A stretch of DNA of 64,000 bases from Ottowia beijingensis (GCF_013423955.1 NZ_JACCKX010000001.1:1178001-1242000), one strand, 5' to 3'. Numbered from the stretch's first letter, positions 42,612-58,109 are shown. Numbers and translations: made by a program. The notes: generated by a model from the sequence alone, not told the origin.

Positions 42612-42635
42612 CATGTCGCCATTTCTGGCGACATG
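42612..42635. promoter_or_regulatory. Perfect 10-bp dyad upstream of the response regulator
   Basis: CATGTCGCCA at 42612-42621 and TGGCGACATG at 42626-42635 are exact inverses around TTTC. The dyad ends 33 bases before the regulator ATG. It is a candidate operator for self-control of the two-component genes, or a leader stem. The rest of 42446-42668 shows no gene. Confidence 0.6.
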
Positions 42636-42668
42636 ACGGCGCCGGCCAAATGGCGGCAAGATGCGCGC

Positions 42669-43382
42669 ATGACGCCCACATCGCCCGCTGCCAGTGCCAT
42701 CGACGTCGCCGTGGTGGAGGACGACGCGGCCTGCCGCATCGCGCTGGTGGCGGCGCCGAACGCGGCGCCGGACATGCGGCTGCTTTGGGCCGCGGCGACC
42801 CGGGCCGAGGCGCTGGCGGCGCTGGGCGACCGGATGGCGCAGGCGCCCGATGTGCTGCTGGTGGACCTGGGCCTGCCGGACGGCAGCGGGCTGGACGTGA
42901 TCGCCGCGGCGCGCACGCGCTGGCCGGGCGTGGCGCCGATGGTGAGCACGATCTTCGGCGACGAGGAACACGTGCTGGCGGCGATCGAGGCCGGGGCCAT
43001 GGGCTATCTGCTGAAGGACGCGACGCCGGAGGCGGTGATCGGCGAGGTGCGCAGCCTGCACGCCGGCGGCAGCCCGATCAACCCGCTGGTGGCGCGCAAG
43101 CTGCTGCTGCATGCGCAGCGCGGCGGCGCGCCGGCCGCCGACGTTGCCGAGGCCATCGAGGCCGCCGCGGGCGACGAGCTGCCCAGCCTGTCGGCGCGCG
43201 AGCTGGAGGTGCTGCGCCTGGTGTCGCGCGGGCACACGCTGGCCGAGGTGGCGCAGGCGCTGGTGGTGTCGCCGCACACGGCGCGCACCTTCGTGCGGCG
43301 CATCTACGCCAAGCTGCAGGTGAAGTCGCGCGGCGAGGCGGTGCGCGTGGCGGCGCATCAGGGGTTGCTGGATGGCGGTTGA
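42669..43382 (+). CDS. LuxR/NarL-family response regulator
   Basis: A 237-residue regulator. The receiver domain opens IDVAVVEDDAACRIALV with the acidic pair, and has the phospho-acceptor aspartate in VLLVDLGLPDGSGLDV and the switch region GAMGYLLKDATPE. The C-terminal LuxR helix-turn-helix is SARELEVLRLVSRGHTLAEV, then AQALVVSPHTARTFVRRI. ATG 42669 is chosen since an upstream start adds no receiver residues. Its stop overlaps the histidine kinase start by 11 bases. Confidence 0.92.
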   Translation: MTPTSPAASAIDVAVVEDDAACRIALVAAPNAAPDMRLLWAAATRAEALAALGDRMAQAPDVLLVDLGLPDGSGLDVIAAARTRWPGVAPMVSTIFGDEEHVLAAIEAGAMGYLLKDATPEAVIGEVRSLHAGGSPINPLVARKLLLHAQRGGAPAADVAEAIEAAAGDELPSLSARELEVLRLVSRGHTLAEVAQALVVSPHTARTFVRRIYAKLQVKSRGEAVRVAAHQGLLDGG

Positions 43383-45356
43383 TGGTTTTGAAAGGAAAAG
43401 ACCTATATCCCGCGCCAGACAAGCGCGGGAAGCTATTGTTTTTGCATTCATCAGCTGGCTGCTGGCGCTGGCGCAGCCGGTGTGCGCGGCGGCGCCGCCG
43501 GCCCTGCACCTGACGCAGGCCGAGCTGTGGCACTCGCCTTCGGGCAGCTGGGCGCCGCCGGACACGCTGACGCACAGCGACGACGCCGTGCTGGAGGCCG
43601 CCACGCCGTGGCAGACGGTGGCGCTGCCGCACGTGCGGCCGCGCGCGGTGGCCACCCGGCGAAGGCGGCGCAGGCGCCGCCGCAGGTGGCCTGGTACCGG
43701 CTGCAGGTGCCGGCGGCGGCACTGGCGGCGTCGCCGCAGGGGCCGCGCGTGTACATCCCGCGCTGGCAGACTTCGGGCACGGTGGCGGTGTACGCCAACG
43801 ACCGGCTGCTGTGGCAGACGCGCGGCAGCCGCACCTGGAACAGCACCAACCGGCCGGTGTGGATCGACCTGGGCGGCGCGACGCCGGCCGACACCACGCT
43901 GACGCTGCACGTGCGCATGGCCAGCCAGCAGGGCGTGGGCGGCGCGCTGTCCACGCTGTGGGTGGGCCCGGCCGAGGCGCTGCTGGCGTCGTGGCGTGCG
44001 CGCACGCTGCTGCAGGCGGACGGGGTGGCGTTCTCGCGCGGCTCGTACCTGGTGATCGGCCTGTTCGCACTGCTGCTTTGGCTGGCACGGCGGCGGCGCG
44101 GCGAGGGGCTGTACCTGCTGTTCTTCGTGATGTCGGTGTTCCAGGTGCTGTCGATGCTGCACTACATGGTGGACAGCGAGGGCTTCGGCCTGCCGGACGA
44201 GTGGTTCGCCTGGCTGGCCTACGTGGCCGGCTCCATGGGGTCGGCGCTGTGCTCGTTCCTGTTCCTGTGCGTCATCAACCAGCTGCGCCTGCCGCGCCTG
44301 AAGGCCGCCATGCTGCTGTACGTGGGCGCGGCGTGCCTGATCACGCTGCCGCCGCTGGGGCTGCTGGAGCTGAACACCGCGCTGCCGGCGCTGCGGCTGG
44401 CGCTGATTCCGCCGGGGCTGGTGATGATCGGCGTGGGGGTGTGGGGCGCCATCCAGCGGCGCACCTGGGGCAGCGCGCTGCTGGCGCTGTGGCTGCTGCT
44501 GTCGCTGCCGATCGGCTTTCACGACCTGGGGCTGCAAAGCTACCGCGGCGACATCGAGTCGATCTACCTCACGCCCTACGTCTACGTGGGGCTGTTCACC
44601 ATGTTCCTGCTGATCGCCTACACGCGCTACGTGCGCGCGCTTGACGTGGCGGCCCAGGCCAATGCGACGCTGGAGCGCCGCCTGGCCGAGCGAGAGGCGG
44701 AACTGGCCGCCAGCCACGAGCGCCTGCGCCAGGTGGAGCGCGAGCAGACGCTGATGACCGAGCGCCAGCGCCTGATGCGCGAGATGCACGACGGCATGGG
44801 CTCGTCGCTGATGACGGCGCTGCGCGTGATCGAGCACGGCGAGCGCGACCGCGTGGACGTGGCGCAGGTGCTGAAGGAGTGCATCGACGACCTGAAGATC
44901 TCGATCGACTCGCTGGAGCCGCTGGACGCCGACCTGCTGGCGCTGCTGGCGACGCTGCGCTTCCGGCTTGGCCCGCGCCTGGAGGGCGCCGGCCTGGCGC
45001 TGCACTGGGCGGTGCAGGACGTGCCGCCCCTGCCCTGGCTGGACGCGCAGAGCGCCCTGCACGTGCTGCGCATCCTGCAGGAGGTGCTGACCAACATCGT
45101 CAAGCACAGTGGGGCGCGCGAGATCACGGTGTCGACCGCCGAACAGGCGCAGGGCGGCGTGCCCGGCGTGGTGGTGCGCATCGCCGACGATGGCCGGCCC
45201 TTCAGCCCGCCGCCGCCCGAGGCGCTGCCGCCCGGCCGCCGCGGGCTGGGCAATATCCGCAGCCGGGTGGCGCTGCTGGGCGGCGACTGTGCCTGGGCGC
45301 CCGGTGGCGAGCGCGGCACGGTGTTCACGCTGTGGCTGCCGCTGCGGCGGGGCTGA
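43372..45356 (+). CDS. Membrane histidine kinase, 7TMR-DISM plus HisKA_3 (one frame break)
   Basis: Partner of the LuxR regulator. A signal peptide (VFAFISWLLALAQPVCAAA) precedes a periplasmic beta-rich domain and about seven membrane spans (SYLVIGLFALLLWLA to YVYVGLFTMFLLIAYTRY), the 7TMR-DISM layout. A coiled coil leads to the HisKA_3 phospho-histidine in LMREMHDGMGSSLMTALR; the ATPase part has LQEVLTNIVKHSGA, RIADDGRPF and GRRGLGNIRSR. The frame breaks near 43662: RAVAT should run into AKAAQAPPQVAWYRLQVP with one base. Repaired length is 661. The first 20 codons are built from a copy of the GCGC hairpin repeat. The signal sensed is unknown. Confidence 0.9.
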
Positions 45357-45992
45357 TGCATGACTCGCAAGAAAGCAACTTGAAAAACCCTTGAACGCGA
45401 AAATCGCCAAGGCAGCGCAGAAGACGCAGAAGACGCAGAAGAATCATCTGCCGTTCATCAGGGAAGCTTGAAGTCTCAGACCCTGGTGTGGGAGCGGGCT
45501 TGCCCGCGATGAGGCGCCTCGTCGCCACCAACGCTTGATCGCGGGCAAGCCCGCTCCCACACGGGGATGCGGTCGCTGCGTCATCTGACGCCTCTTGATC
45601 ATCAAGCAAGGAAGATAGCCACCATCGCTTGTGAAAGCTGAAGTCACGCAAGGTTTTCACCATCTTGTTCTGCGCCTTTTGCGAAGTCCTGGCGTTCTCT
45701 GGACTCAAGAATTCAGCGCACCTTCAAGTCGGTGGCTTGACCATCCATCATGCCCTTGCCGCTCTGGATGACCGGATGGCTGGGTGACCGCGCTGGCCTG
45801 CCCCTGCGTCATTCCGGCGCAAGCCGGAATCCACTTGGCCTCCAGCCACCCATCGGTGTGCGCAAGCGCTCTGGATTCCGGCTTGCGCCGGAATGACGGG
45901 GTTGGGAGGTGCTGGTTCGGCGCCAGTGCCGGCAGATATGCAGATGCCCAGGGCGGACAGGCACAGCGCCGCCCATCGCCCCTTGGCGCCGC
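45357..45992. repeat. Gap with two types of REP-like palindrome pairs
   Basis: TGTGGGAGCGGGCTTGCCCG at 45487-45511 faces its inverse at 45537-45562 (same type as 11985 and 57746). TCATTCCGGCGCAAGCCGGA at 45809-45834 faces GATTCCGGCTTGCGCCGGAA at 45874 onward. A short tandem of GCAGAAGAC lies near 45417-45440. No gene is supported in the gap; the open frame across 45325-45708 only translates the repeats. Confidence 0.75.
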
Positions 45993-46979
45993 CTACAGCT
46001 GCTCGGCGCGCAGCTGCTCGGCGCTGTGCGGCGACAGCAGGCCGGGCGCCACGTCGAACACGGTCTTGGCGCCGTACTGGCCTTGGCCGTGCAGGCGGTG
46101 CACGGCGCGCGCATAGGCCACCAGCACGGCCGAGGTGAACTCGGGGTTGCTGTCGAGCTTCAGGCCGTACTCGATCACCTGCGTGGTGCCGGCGCTGGTG
46201 CTGCCGCTGCGGATGACGAAGCCGCCGTGCGGCATGGCGCCGTGGTCGCGGCGCAGTTCGTCGGCGCTGATGAAGGTGACGGTGGTGTCGTACTCGTCGA
46301 AGTAGTGCGGCATGGTGACGATGGCGCGCCGCACCGTGTCGGCATCGGCGCCATCGGCCAGCACCACGAAGCATTCGCGCGTGTGCTTCTGCCGCGTGGT
46401 GAGTTGCGGGCGGGTGCCGCTGCGCACCTGCTCCACCGCGGCGGGCACCGGCACGGTGTACTGCACGCCGCCGGCCACGCCGGGCACGCGGCGGATGGCG
46501 TCGGAGTGGCCCTGGCTGAGGCCCTTGCCCCAGAAGGTGTAGGTGGCGCCTTCGGGCAGCAGCGCCTCGCCGATGACGCGGTTGATGGAGAACATGCCGG
46601 GGTCCCAGCCGGCGGAGATGAGCGCGGTCTTGTGGTTGGCACGCGCCGGCGCGTCGACGGCGGCGAAGTATTCGGGGATGCGGGCGTGGGTGTCGAAGCT
46701 GTCGACGGTGTTGAACAGTGCGGCCAGTTGCGGGCCCTGCTCGGGCAGGTCCTGCTTGGAGCCGCCGCACAGGATCAGCACGTCGATCTGCCCGGTGTGG
46801 CCGGCCAGCGCGTCCATGCCGTGCACCGGCACGCCGGCGGTGAGCGGCTGCAGTTGCGCGGGCGGGCGGCGGGTGTAGATGCCGACGAGCTGCATGTCGG
46901 GGCTGCGGGCGACGGCGGCCTCGACGCCGCGGCCCAGGTTGCCGTGGCCGGCAATGGCGATGCGAATGGGAGATGTCAT
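45993..46979 (-). CDS. ddh: meso-Diaminopimelate D-dehydrogenase
   Basis: It makes meso-diaminopimelate from tetrahydrodipicolinate in one NADPH-dependent step. The nucleotide fold opens IRIAIAGHGNLGRGVEAAVA; diagnostic segments are QIDVLILCGGSKQDLPEQGP, TALISAGWDPGMFSINRV, TYTFWGKGLSQGHSDAIRRV and the ending SAVLVAYARAVHRLH. At 328 residues it is the normal size for type I enzymes. It offers an alternative to the succinylase route of lysine and peptidoglycan precursor synthesis. It stands alone between the two-component genes and gltD. Confidence 0.95.
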   Translation of the reverse strand: MTSPIRIAIAGHGNLGRGVEAAVARSPDMQLVGIYTRRPPAQLQPLTAGVPVHGMDALAGHTGQIDVLILCGGSKQDLPEQGPQLAALFNTVDSFDTHARIPEYFAAVDAPARANHKTALISAGWDPGMFSINRVIGEALLPEGATYTFWGKGLSQGHSDAIRRVPGVAGGVQYTVPVPAAVEQVRSGTRPQLTTRQKHTRECFVVLADGADADTVRRAIVTMPHYFDEYDTTVTFISADELRRDHGAMPHGGFVIRSGSTSAGTTQVIEYGLKLDSNPEFTSAVLVAYARAVHRLHGQGQYGAKTVFDVAPGLLSPHSAEQLRAEQL

Positions 46980-47185
46980 GGGGAATGCTGGTTGCGTGCG
47001 GGGCCGGGGCGGCCGGGTCATCAATGGCAGGCTGGCGCGCGGGGCGCCGGCGGGCCGCTGGATTATGTCTGAGCGGGGGTGGGGTGCGGGCCGGAAGCCG
47101 GCGCCGCGGGCGGCCTGGCGGGCGGGTTGGGCGGTGGTGGACACGGCTTGGGCCGTGATCAGGCACCGCGCGGGCGGTGCGCCGC

Positions 47186-47340
47186 CATCGCGGCCAAGGC
47201 CGCTCCCACAGGGGCTGGGCGGTGGCCGCTGGGGGCCTGAACAAGCGATAACGGATTGGTGCGGCGAACTGGTTTGAAAAGAATAGCTGCTTGCGCCTGA
47301 TGGACGGGCGCAAAAGCAAATTATTGATTGGCAAAAAATT
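47186..47340. repeat. REP-like unit and AT-rich repeat upstream of ddh
   Basis: CATCGCGGCCAAGGCCGCTC with CCACAG at 47186-47211 is a single unit of the GGAGCGG type. AATAGCTGCTTGCGCCTGAT at 47282 onward with GGACGGGCGCAAAAGCAAAT is an AT-rich family copy. The stretch 46980-47185 shows no gene. Confidence 0.6.
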
Positions 47341-47640
47341 TCGGAAGTCCCCCGTTTGCCGCACCGATGAGGCGGGTCGCTGACATCCGTCAGCAATTCA
47401 TCGGCGGCGCGCGCTGCCTGGCGACCTTCTTGCCACGCACGCGGTCAGCGTGCAGGTCGTCATGCCGCCCGCCGGGCGATCAGGAGGGCCGCACCCTAAC
47501 GCCTCAACGCGGCAGGTCGCTTGAACCCATCAGGAACTCATCCACCGCACGCGCGGCCTGGCGGCCCTTCCCTGCACGCGGTCAGCGTGCAGGTTGTCAC
47601 GCCGCCCGCCGGGCGATCAGGAGGGCCGCGCCCCGACGCC

Positions 47641-49130
<1,490 letters not shown>

Positions 49131-49154
49131 GATGTTTCTCTCTTCAATGTTCTT

Positions 49155-49601
49155 TCAGCCCGCGACCACGCGCGGCTCGCAGCGCACGTCGGTCTTGACG
49201 GAGTTGGCGATGAAGCATTCCTCGTGCGCTTCGTGGTGCATGGCGGCGATGTCGCCCGCGTTCGGCAGGCGCTCGCCCGAGAACCACACGGCCGGCCGCA
49301 GCGTGACCACGGTCATCGCCATGCGGCGCTCGGCGTTGCGCGCCATCACGCCCTCGGCGGCGTCCTCGTAGCGGTCGACGCAGAAACCGCGCTGGGCCGC
49401 GATGGACAGGAACCACAGCATGTGGCAGCTGGCCAGGGCGGCGACAAAGGCCTCCTCGGGGTCGACCGCCGACGCGTCCGACCACGGCAGCGGCACCACG
49501 TGTGGCGACGAGGAGCCGGGCAGTTCCACCCCCATCGAAGCGGATCAGGTGGCGGCGGCTGTAGCGGTTGGACAGGAAATCCTGCCCCTCTCGCTCCCAC
49601 G

Positions 49602-49626
<25 letters not shown>
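49155..49626 (-). CDS. OsmC/Ohr-family peroxide-related protein (frame break)
   Basis: It opens [20 protein letters not shown]; the frame breaks near 49530 in a run of G, where two bases restore [20 protein letters not shown]. The body has [20 protein letters not shown] with the first active cysteine, and the second lies in [17 protein letters not shown]. OsmC-type proteins reduce organic hydroperoxides with a cysteine pair. Repaired length is 157. It is wedged between gltB and gltD with tight spacing, so it is co-transcribed with them. Confidence 0.85.
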
Positions 49627-54412
<4,786 letters not shown>

Positions 54413-54600
54413 CGCTCTATTCCATCCATCAGATCAATTCCGGAAGCGCGAGCATAGTGCACTGCAACATCGTCGCCAAGTTTTTAATTGGGGTCAGATC
54501 AAAATTAAATTGCCAGATTGAATGAATCAGAATAATAAGGGACATATCAAATAACGTAGCGCCAAGTGAAACACTGACGAGCCTCAATGCCCCGTTTGAA
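54413..54600. other. AT-rich gap between gltB and the transposase, with a GGGGTCAGATC tag
   Basis: GGGGTCAGATCAAAATTAAA at 54490-54509 lies on the 3' side of the transposase gene. I have met this tag beside many REP-type transposase genes. The gap is markedly richer in AT than its surroundings. It probably also carries the gltB promoter, which I cannot place. Confidence 0.5.
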
Positions 54601-55296
54601 TCAGTTTTCCGCCGGCTTGGGCGGCCGCCCTGCGGCGGCACGCGCGACCCGGCGTTCGGTGCGGCGCTGCAGCTCGGCGATGAAATCCGCCCCGCCCAAC
54701 GCCCAGCCGCTGTGGGCAGCGCGCGTCAATGCGGTCATCTGGTCCGGGTTCAGGCCGGCGCCCACCATCTCGGCATAGGCGCGCTCGCGCGCGAACGGCG
54801 TGTTGCCCAGTTGCCAGTACAGCGGATGGGGCGTGATGAGCGGGTCCGTCCGCAGGCCGATGTGGTGCCCATGACTCGACCAGGGATAGTCCTGCGGCCG
54901 CGCCACCATGCCGGCGCGCACGGGGTTCAGGTCGATGTAGGCCATGCAGGCCAGCAGATGGCGCTCGGCCTCAATCACGGTGCTGCGGTAGCGCCCTTCC
55001 CACATCGTGCCGCTGCGGCCATGCCGGCGGTTGAACCAGCGCACGTAGCCGCGACCCACGCCCTGCATCATCAAGGGCAGGCTGTCGCCGGCCTCGGGCG
55101 TGACCAGCAGGTGCAGGTGGTTGCTCATCAGCACATAGGCGTGCACCGCCACCCCATGTGCGCGGGCGTGCTCGGCCAGGTCGTCCAGCAGGCGCTGGCG
55201 GTCGGCGTCGTCGACCACGATGGGCTGCCGGTTGTTGCCACGCTGGATGACGTGGTGCGGGTAGCCGGGAACCGTGAGGCGGGGCAGGCGGGACAT
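54601..55296 (-). CDS. REP-associated tyrosine transposase (Y1/HUH, RAYT-like) no. 1
   Basis: A 231-residue single-strand transposase-like protein. The start MSRLPRLTVPGYPHHVIQRG is typical, with GNNRQPIV after it. The HUH histidines are in VLMSNHLHLLVTPE; the catalytic tyrosine is in LACMAYIDLNPVRAGMV, after MWEGRYRSTVI. The C-terminal part with WALGGADFIAEL and RRTERR is basic. RAYTs act on REP palindromes, and none lies tightly against this copy. The AT-rich 3' flank and lone position suggest transfer. Confidence 0.9.
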   Translation of the reverse strand: MSRLPRLTVPGYPHHVIQRGNNRQPIVVDDADRQRLLDDLAEHARAHGVAVHAYVLMSNHLHLLVTPEAGDSLPLMMQGVGRGYVRWFNRRHGRSGTMWEGRYRSTVIEAERHLLACMAYIDLNPVRAGMVARPQDYPWSSHGHHIGLRTDPLITPHPLYWQLGNTPFARERAYAEMVGAGLNPDQMTALTRAAHSGWALGGADFIAELQRRTERRVARAAAGRPPKPAEN

Positions 55297-55496
55297 GGCA
55301 AATCTTAAGCCAGCCTCGGTTTGTCGCGCGCTTTCATGCGCAGACCCGTGTTTTCCCGCATACCCCACACCGTCTGGCCCAGCGTGACAAAGTTGTGAGG
55401 CGCATCGCCCGCAAGCCGGTAGAGTCGGCGCCACTTGCTTTCAGCATCCCTTGAACCATCCGCGCGCCGTTGCGGCCGCGCCTGGGAGAACTCGAC

Positions 55497-56627
55497 ATGA
55501 AGAAACTGTGGTATTGGGCCGCGTCGGCCCTGCTGGCGCTGCCCCTGCACATGGCCCATGCGCAGGACGTGGTGGTGGCGCACGTGGGCCCCATGTCCGG
55601 GCCGCTGGCGGGCAACGGCATCGCCAACTACGAAGGGGCCAAGGCCTACTTCGACCAGGTCAACGCCCAGGGCGGCATCAACGGCCAGAAGGTCCGCCTG
55701 GTGCGCGAGGACGACCAGTACAAGGCCGACGAAACCATCCGCCTGGTGCAGGAGGTGGCCAAGCGCGACCGCCCCGTGGCCTTCATCAACCTGCTGGGTT
55801 CGGCCAACGTCACGGCGATGTTCAAGGACAAGACGTTCGACAAGGTCGCCACGCCCTTCGTCGGCATCACCCCCGGCGCCGAGGCGCTGCGCAACCCCGG
55901 CAGCCCCTGGATGTTCCACGTGCAGGCCGGTGACCGCGCGCAGCTGCGCCGCGTGCTGACGCACCTGTCCACCATTGGGCTGAACAAGATCGCCGTGGTG
56001 TACCAGGACATCCCCTTCGGCAAGTCGGGCCTGGGCTTCGTCGACGAGATGGCGCCGGGCCTGAAGGTGGAGATTGCGGCGCGCATTGCCGCGCCCTCCG
56101 CGTCGGAGGACTTCAAGGCCGTGGCGCAGCAGCTCAAGGCCGCCAACGCCAAGACCTACCTGATGATCCTGACGCCCAACAGCGGCGCGGCCATGGTGCG
56201 CGACCTGCGCGCCGCGGGCGACCGCACGCCGATCTACAGCATGTCCTACGTACCGGCCAGCGCCATTCTGGAGAAGGCGCCGCTGAAGGACGCAGTGGGC
56301 ATCGCGCTGGCGCAGGTCACGCCCAACCCCGACGTGCCGCACACCCCGCTGAGCCGCGACTTCCGCGCCGCGATGGACAAGTTCCTGCCCGAGGTGAAGG
56401 CGCGCTCGTCGATGCAGATGATCGGCTACGTCAACGCCCGCATCGCCGGCGAGGCCATCCGCCGCGCCGGCCCCAACCCCACGCCCGACAAGGTGGCCGC
56501 CGCGCTGCGCCAGCTGCGCGTCGATCTGGGCGGCTACCTGGTCGACTTCCCGGCCAACGGCAAGAACGTCGGTGCCGAGTTCGTCGACATCGGCGTGGTC
56601 GACAGCCGCGGCAAGCTGATGTATTGA
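55497..56627 (+). CDS. Periplasmic ABC substrate-binding protein (branched-chain amino-acid type)
   Basis: A 376-residue type I periplasmic binding protein. The signal MKKLWYWAASALLALPLHMA ends near AHAQ. The mature part opens DVVVAHVGPMSGPLAGNGIA, and QGGINGQKVRLVREDDQYKA and AFINLLGSANVTAMFKDKTF match the LivJ/Peripla_BP_6 family. The ligand is unknown. It starts at ATG 55497, eight codons into the open frame, after GGGAGAA. No transporter genes accompany it, so it may be an orphan receptor or serve a transporter elsewhere. Confidence 0.92.
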   Translation: MKKLWYWAASALLALPLHMAHAQDVVVAHVGPMSGPLAGNGIANYEGAKAYFDQVNAQGGINGQKVRLVREDDQYKADETIRLVQEVAKRDRPVAFINLLGSANVTAMFKDKTFDKVATPFVGITPGAEALRNPGSPWMFHVQAGDRAQLRRVLTHLSTIGLNKIAVVYQDIPFGKSGLGFVDEMAPGLKVEIAARIAAPSASEDFKAVAQQLKAANAKTYLMILTPNSGAAMVRDLRAAGDRTPIYSMSYVPASAILEKAPLKDAVGIALAQVTPNPDVPHTPLSRDFRAAMDKFLPEVKARSSMQMIGYVNARIAGEAIRRAGPNPTPDKVAAALRQLRVDLGGYLVDFPANGKNVGAEFVDIGVVDSRGKLMY

Positions 56628-56786
56628 TCTGAGTGCAACCCTGCACCGGCCTGCGGCCGGCCAGGGCGCCCACGGGCCACAGCCGCGTGACGAAAGTCAC
56701 GCCCGGTGGCCGCTGTCATGCGGCCCCGCACCCAGGCATGGAACAGTCGCGCCGACCCGTTCATTCATCGACCGAGGGAGGCGCTC

Positions 56787-57605
56787 ATGAACACGCAGGA
56801 CATCTGGAACTTCATCACCACGCAGGGCGTGGATTTCGGCATCAAGCTGCTGACGGCCATCGTCGCCTGGATCGTCGGCCGCTGGCTGATCAACCTGGCC
56901 GTGGGCCTGATCGGCAAGGCCTTCGAGCGCGGCGGCAAGATCGACGCCACGCTGGCCAACTACCTGAAGTCGATCATCGCCATCGTGCTGAACATCGTCC
57001 TGATCCTGGCGATCCTGGACATCTTCGGCGTGCGCACCACCTCGTTCGCGGCGCTGCTGGCCGGCGCGGGCCTGGCCATCGGCGCGGCCTGGAGCGGCAT
57101 GCTGGGCAACTTCGCCGCCGGCGTGTTCATGCAGGTGCTGCGCCCCTACAAGGTGGGCGACTTCATCCAGGCCGGCGGCGTGACCGGCACGGTGAAGGAG
57201 CTGGGCCTGTTCGGCACCACCATCGTCACCATGGACAACGTGACCACCATCGTCGGCAACGGCAAGGTGTTCGGCGACAACATCCAGAACTACAGCGCCC
57301 TGCCCGTGCGCCGCGTGGACTGCGTGGCCAAGGTGGCCAACAGCGTGAACCCGATGGACGCCATCGCGCGGCTGCGCCCCGTCATTGCCGCCATCCCCAA
57401 CGTGGCGCAAGACCCGGCACCCGACATCGAGATCCTCGAGTTCACGCCCGAAGGCCCCAAGCTGTGCGTGCGCCCCTACACGCACACCGACCACTACTGG
57501 CAGGTCTATTTCGACACCCACAAGGCCATCGTCGAAACCTTCGGTGCCGCCGGCTACCCGGTGCCCGAATTGCCGGTGGCGCACCGCACGGTGACGTCGG
57601 CCTGA
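56787..57605 (+). CDS. mscS: MscS-family small-conductance mechanosensitive channel
   Basis: A 272-residue channel subunit. Three N-terminal spans end in the pore helix, with SFAALLAGAGLAIGAAWSGM and LGNFAAGVFMQVLRPYKVGD as the conserved TM3 and beta-domain entry. VTGTVKELGLFGTTIVTMDN and VGNGKVFGDNIQNYS follow. The start MNTQDIWNFITTQGVDFGI at 56787 has GAGGGAGG upstream. With mscL it supplies osmotic release; the two genes are unlinked here. Confidence 0.93.
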   Translation: MNTQDIWNFITTQGVDFGIKLLTAIVAWIVGRWLINLAVGLIGKAFERGGKIDATLANYLKSIIAIVLNIVLILAILDIFGVRTTSFAALLAGAGLAIGAAWSGMLGNFAAGVFMQVLRPYKVGDFIQAGGVTGTVKELGLFGTTIVTMDNVTTIVGNGKVFGDNIQNYSALPVRRVDCVAKVANSVNPMDAIARLRPVIAAIPNVAQDPAPDIEILEFTPEGPKLCVRPYTHTDHYWQVYFDTHKAIVETFGAAGYPVPELPVAHRTVTSA

Positions 57606-57670
57606 GCGGGCGGGGCCGGCTGCGGCGCCGAAAGCTGGCCCGTCAGCGCAGGCACGTCACGTTCTCGATG

Positions 57671-57731
57671 GGGAGTATGTGACTCCAGCGCTTACCCAAT
57701 AAGCGCTACCGTGGTGCATACAAGGGAGTAT
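57671..57731 (+). repeat. Paired-box element 6 (GGGAGTAT x2, 53 bp apart)
   Basis: Perfect boxes at 57671-57678 and 57724-57731. The hairpin AGCGCTTA-CCCAA-TAAGCGCT at 57687-57707 is a perfect 8-bp stem but differs in sequence from the others, so pairing is kept while bases change. Confidence 0.85.
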
Positions 57732-57745
57732 CTGATCCCTTCGGC

Positions 57746-57821
57746 TGTAGGAGCGGGCTTGCCCGCGATGAAGCGCCACAGTGCGCGGGCCGCCGCCATC
57801 GCGGGCAAGCCCGCTCCCACG
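57746..57821. repeat. Inverted pair of GGAGCGGGCTTGCCCGC palindromes
   Basis: TGTAGGAGCGGGCTTGCCCG at 57746-57770 faces CATCGCGGGCAAGCCCGCTC at 57797-57821. It is lodged between two paired-box elements. No gene is seen in 57606-58109. Confidence 0.85.
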
Positions 57822-57857
57822 CAGCCGCCACTCCTCGTCACGGCCGGGGCATTCATG

Positions 57858-57918
57858 GGGAGTATCGTCTTCCAGATCCCTACAGTTGGGCGCCAGCGGC
57901 ATGATTACCAGGGAGTAT
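57858..57918 (+). repeat. Paired-box element 7 (GGGAGTAT x2, 53 bp apart)
   Basis: Perfect boxes at 57858-57865 and 57911-57918. The interior has GGGCGCCAGCGGCATGATTA, the right flank of the family, but the left arm of the hairpin is worn away. Confidence 0.8.
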
Positions 57919-58109
57919 CCACGGCACCCAGCCCTGGCAACCCGCTCTGACCACGACCGGCCCACCCCGCTGCCCGCGCCCACGGCCGAAGATTCAAGCC
58001 GGATCAAGCTCCGGCACCAGCAGCGCCCGATTCCGCAGCGCCCGGCCGCAGCCTCGTCCCTGCCACCGGCACGACACCCCCGCGCGCAGGCCGCTCCCAT
58101 AATCGGCCC

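Noticed and set aside
42435-45410. A 991-codon minus-strand frame opposite the two-component genes
   Set aside because: The translation is Q/R/H/A-rich without domain signature. The plus strand has clear receiver, LuxR and kinase motifs.
45325-45708. A 127-codon minus-strand gene in the gap after the histidine kinase
   Set aside because: Most of it translates a REP-like palindrome (CGSGLARDQAL), a frequent false product of this repeat.
57671-57918. CRISPR array, because the short GGGAGTAT boxes recur at equal spacing
   Set aside because: Boxes are only 8 bp, at most two per element, the interiors contain hairpins, and no cas genes are present.
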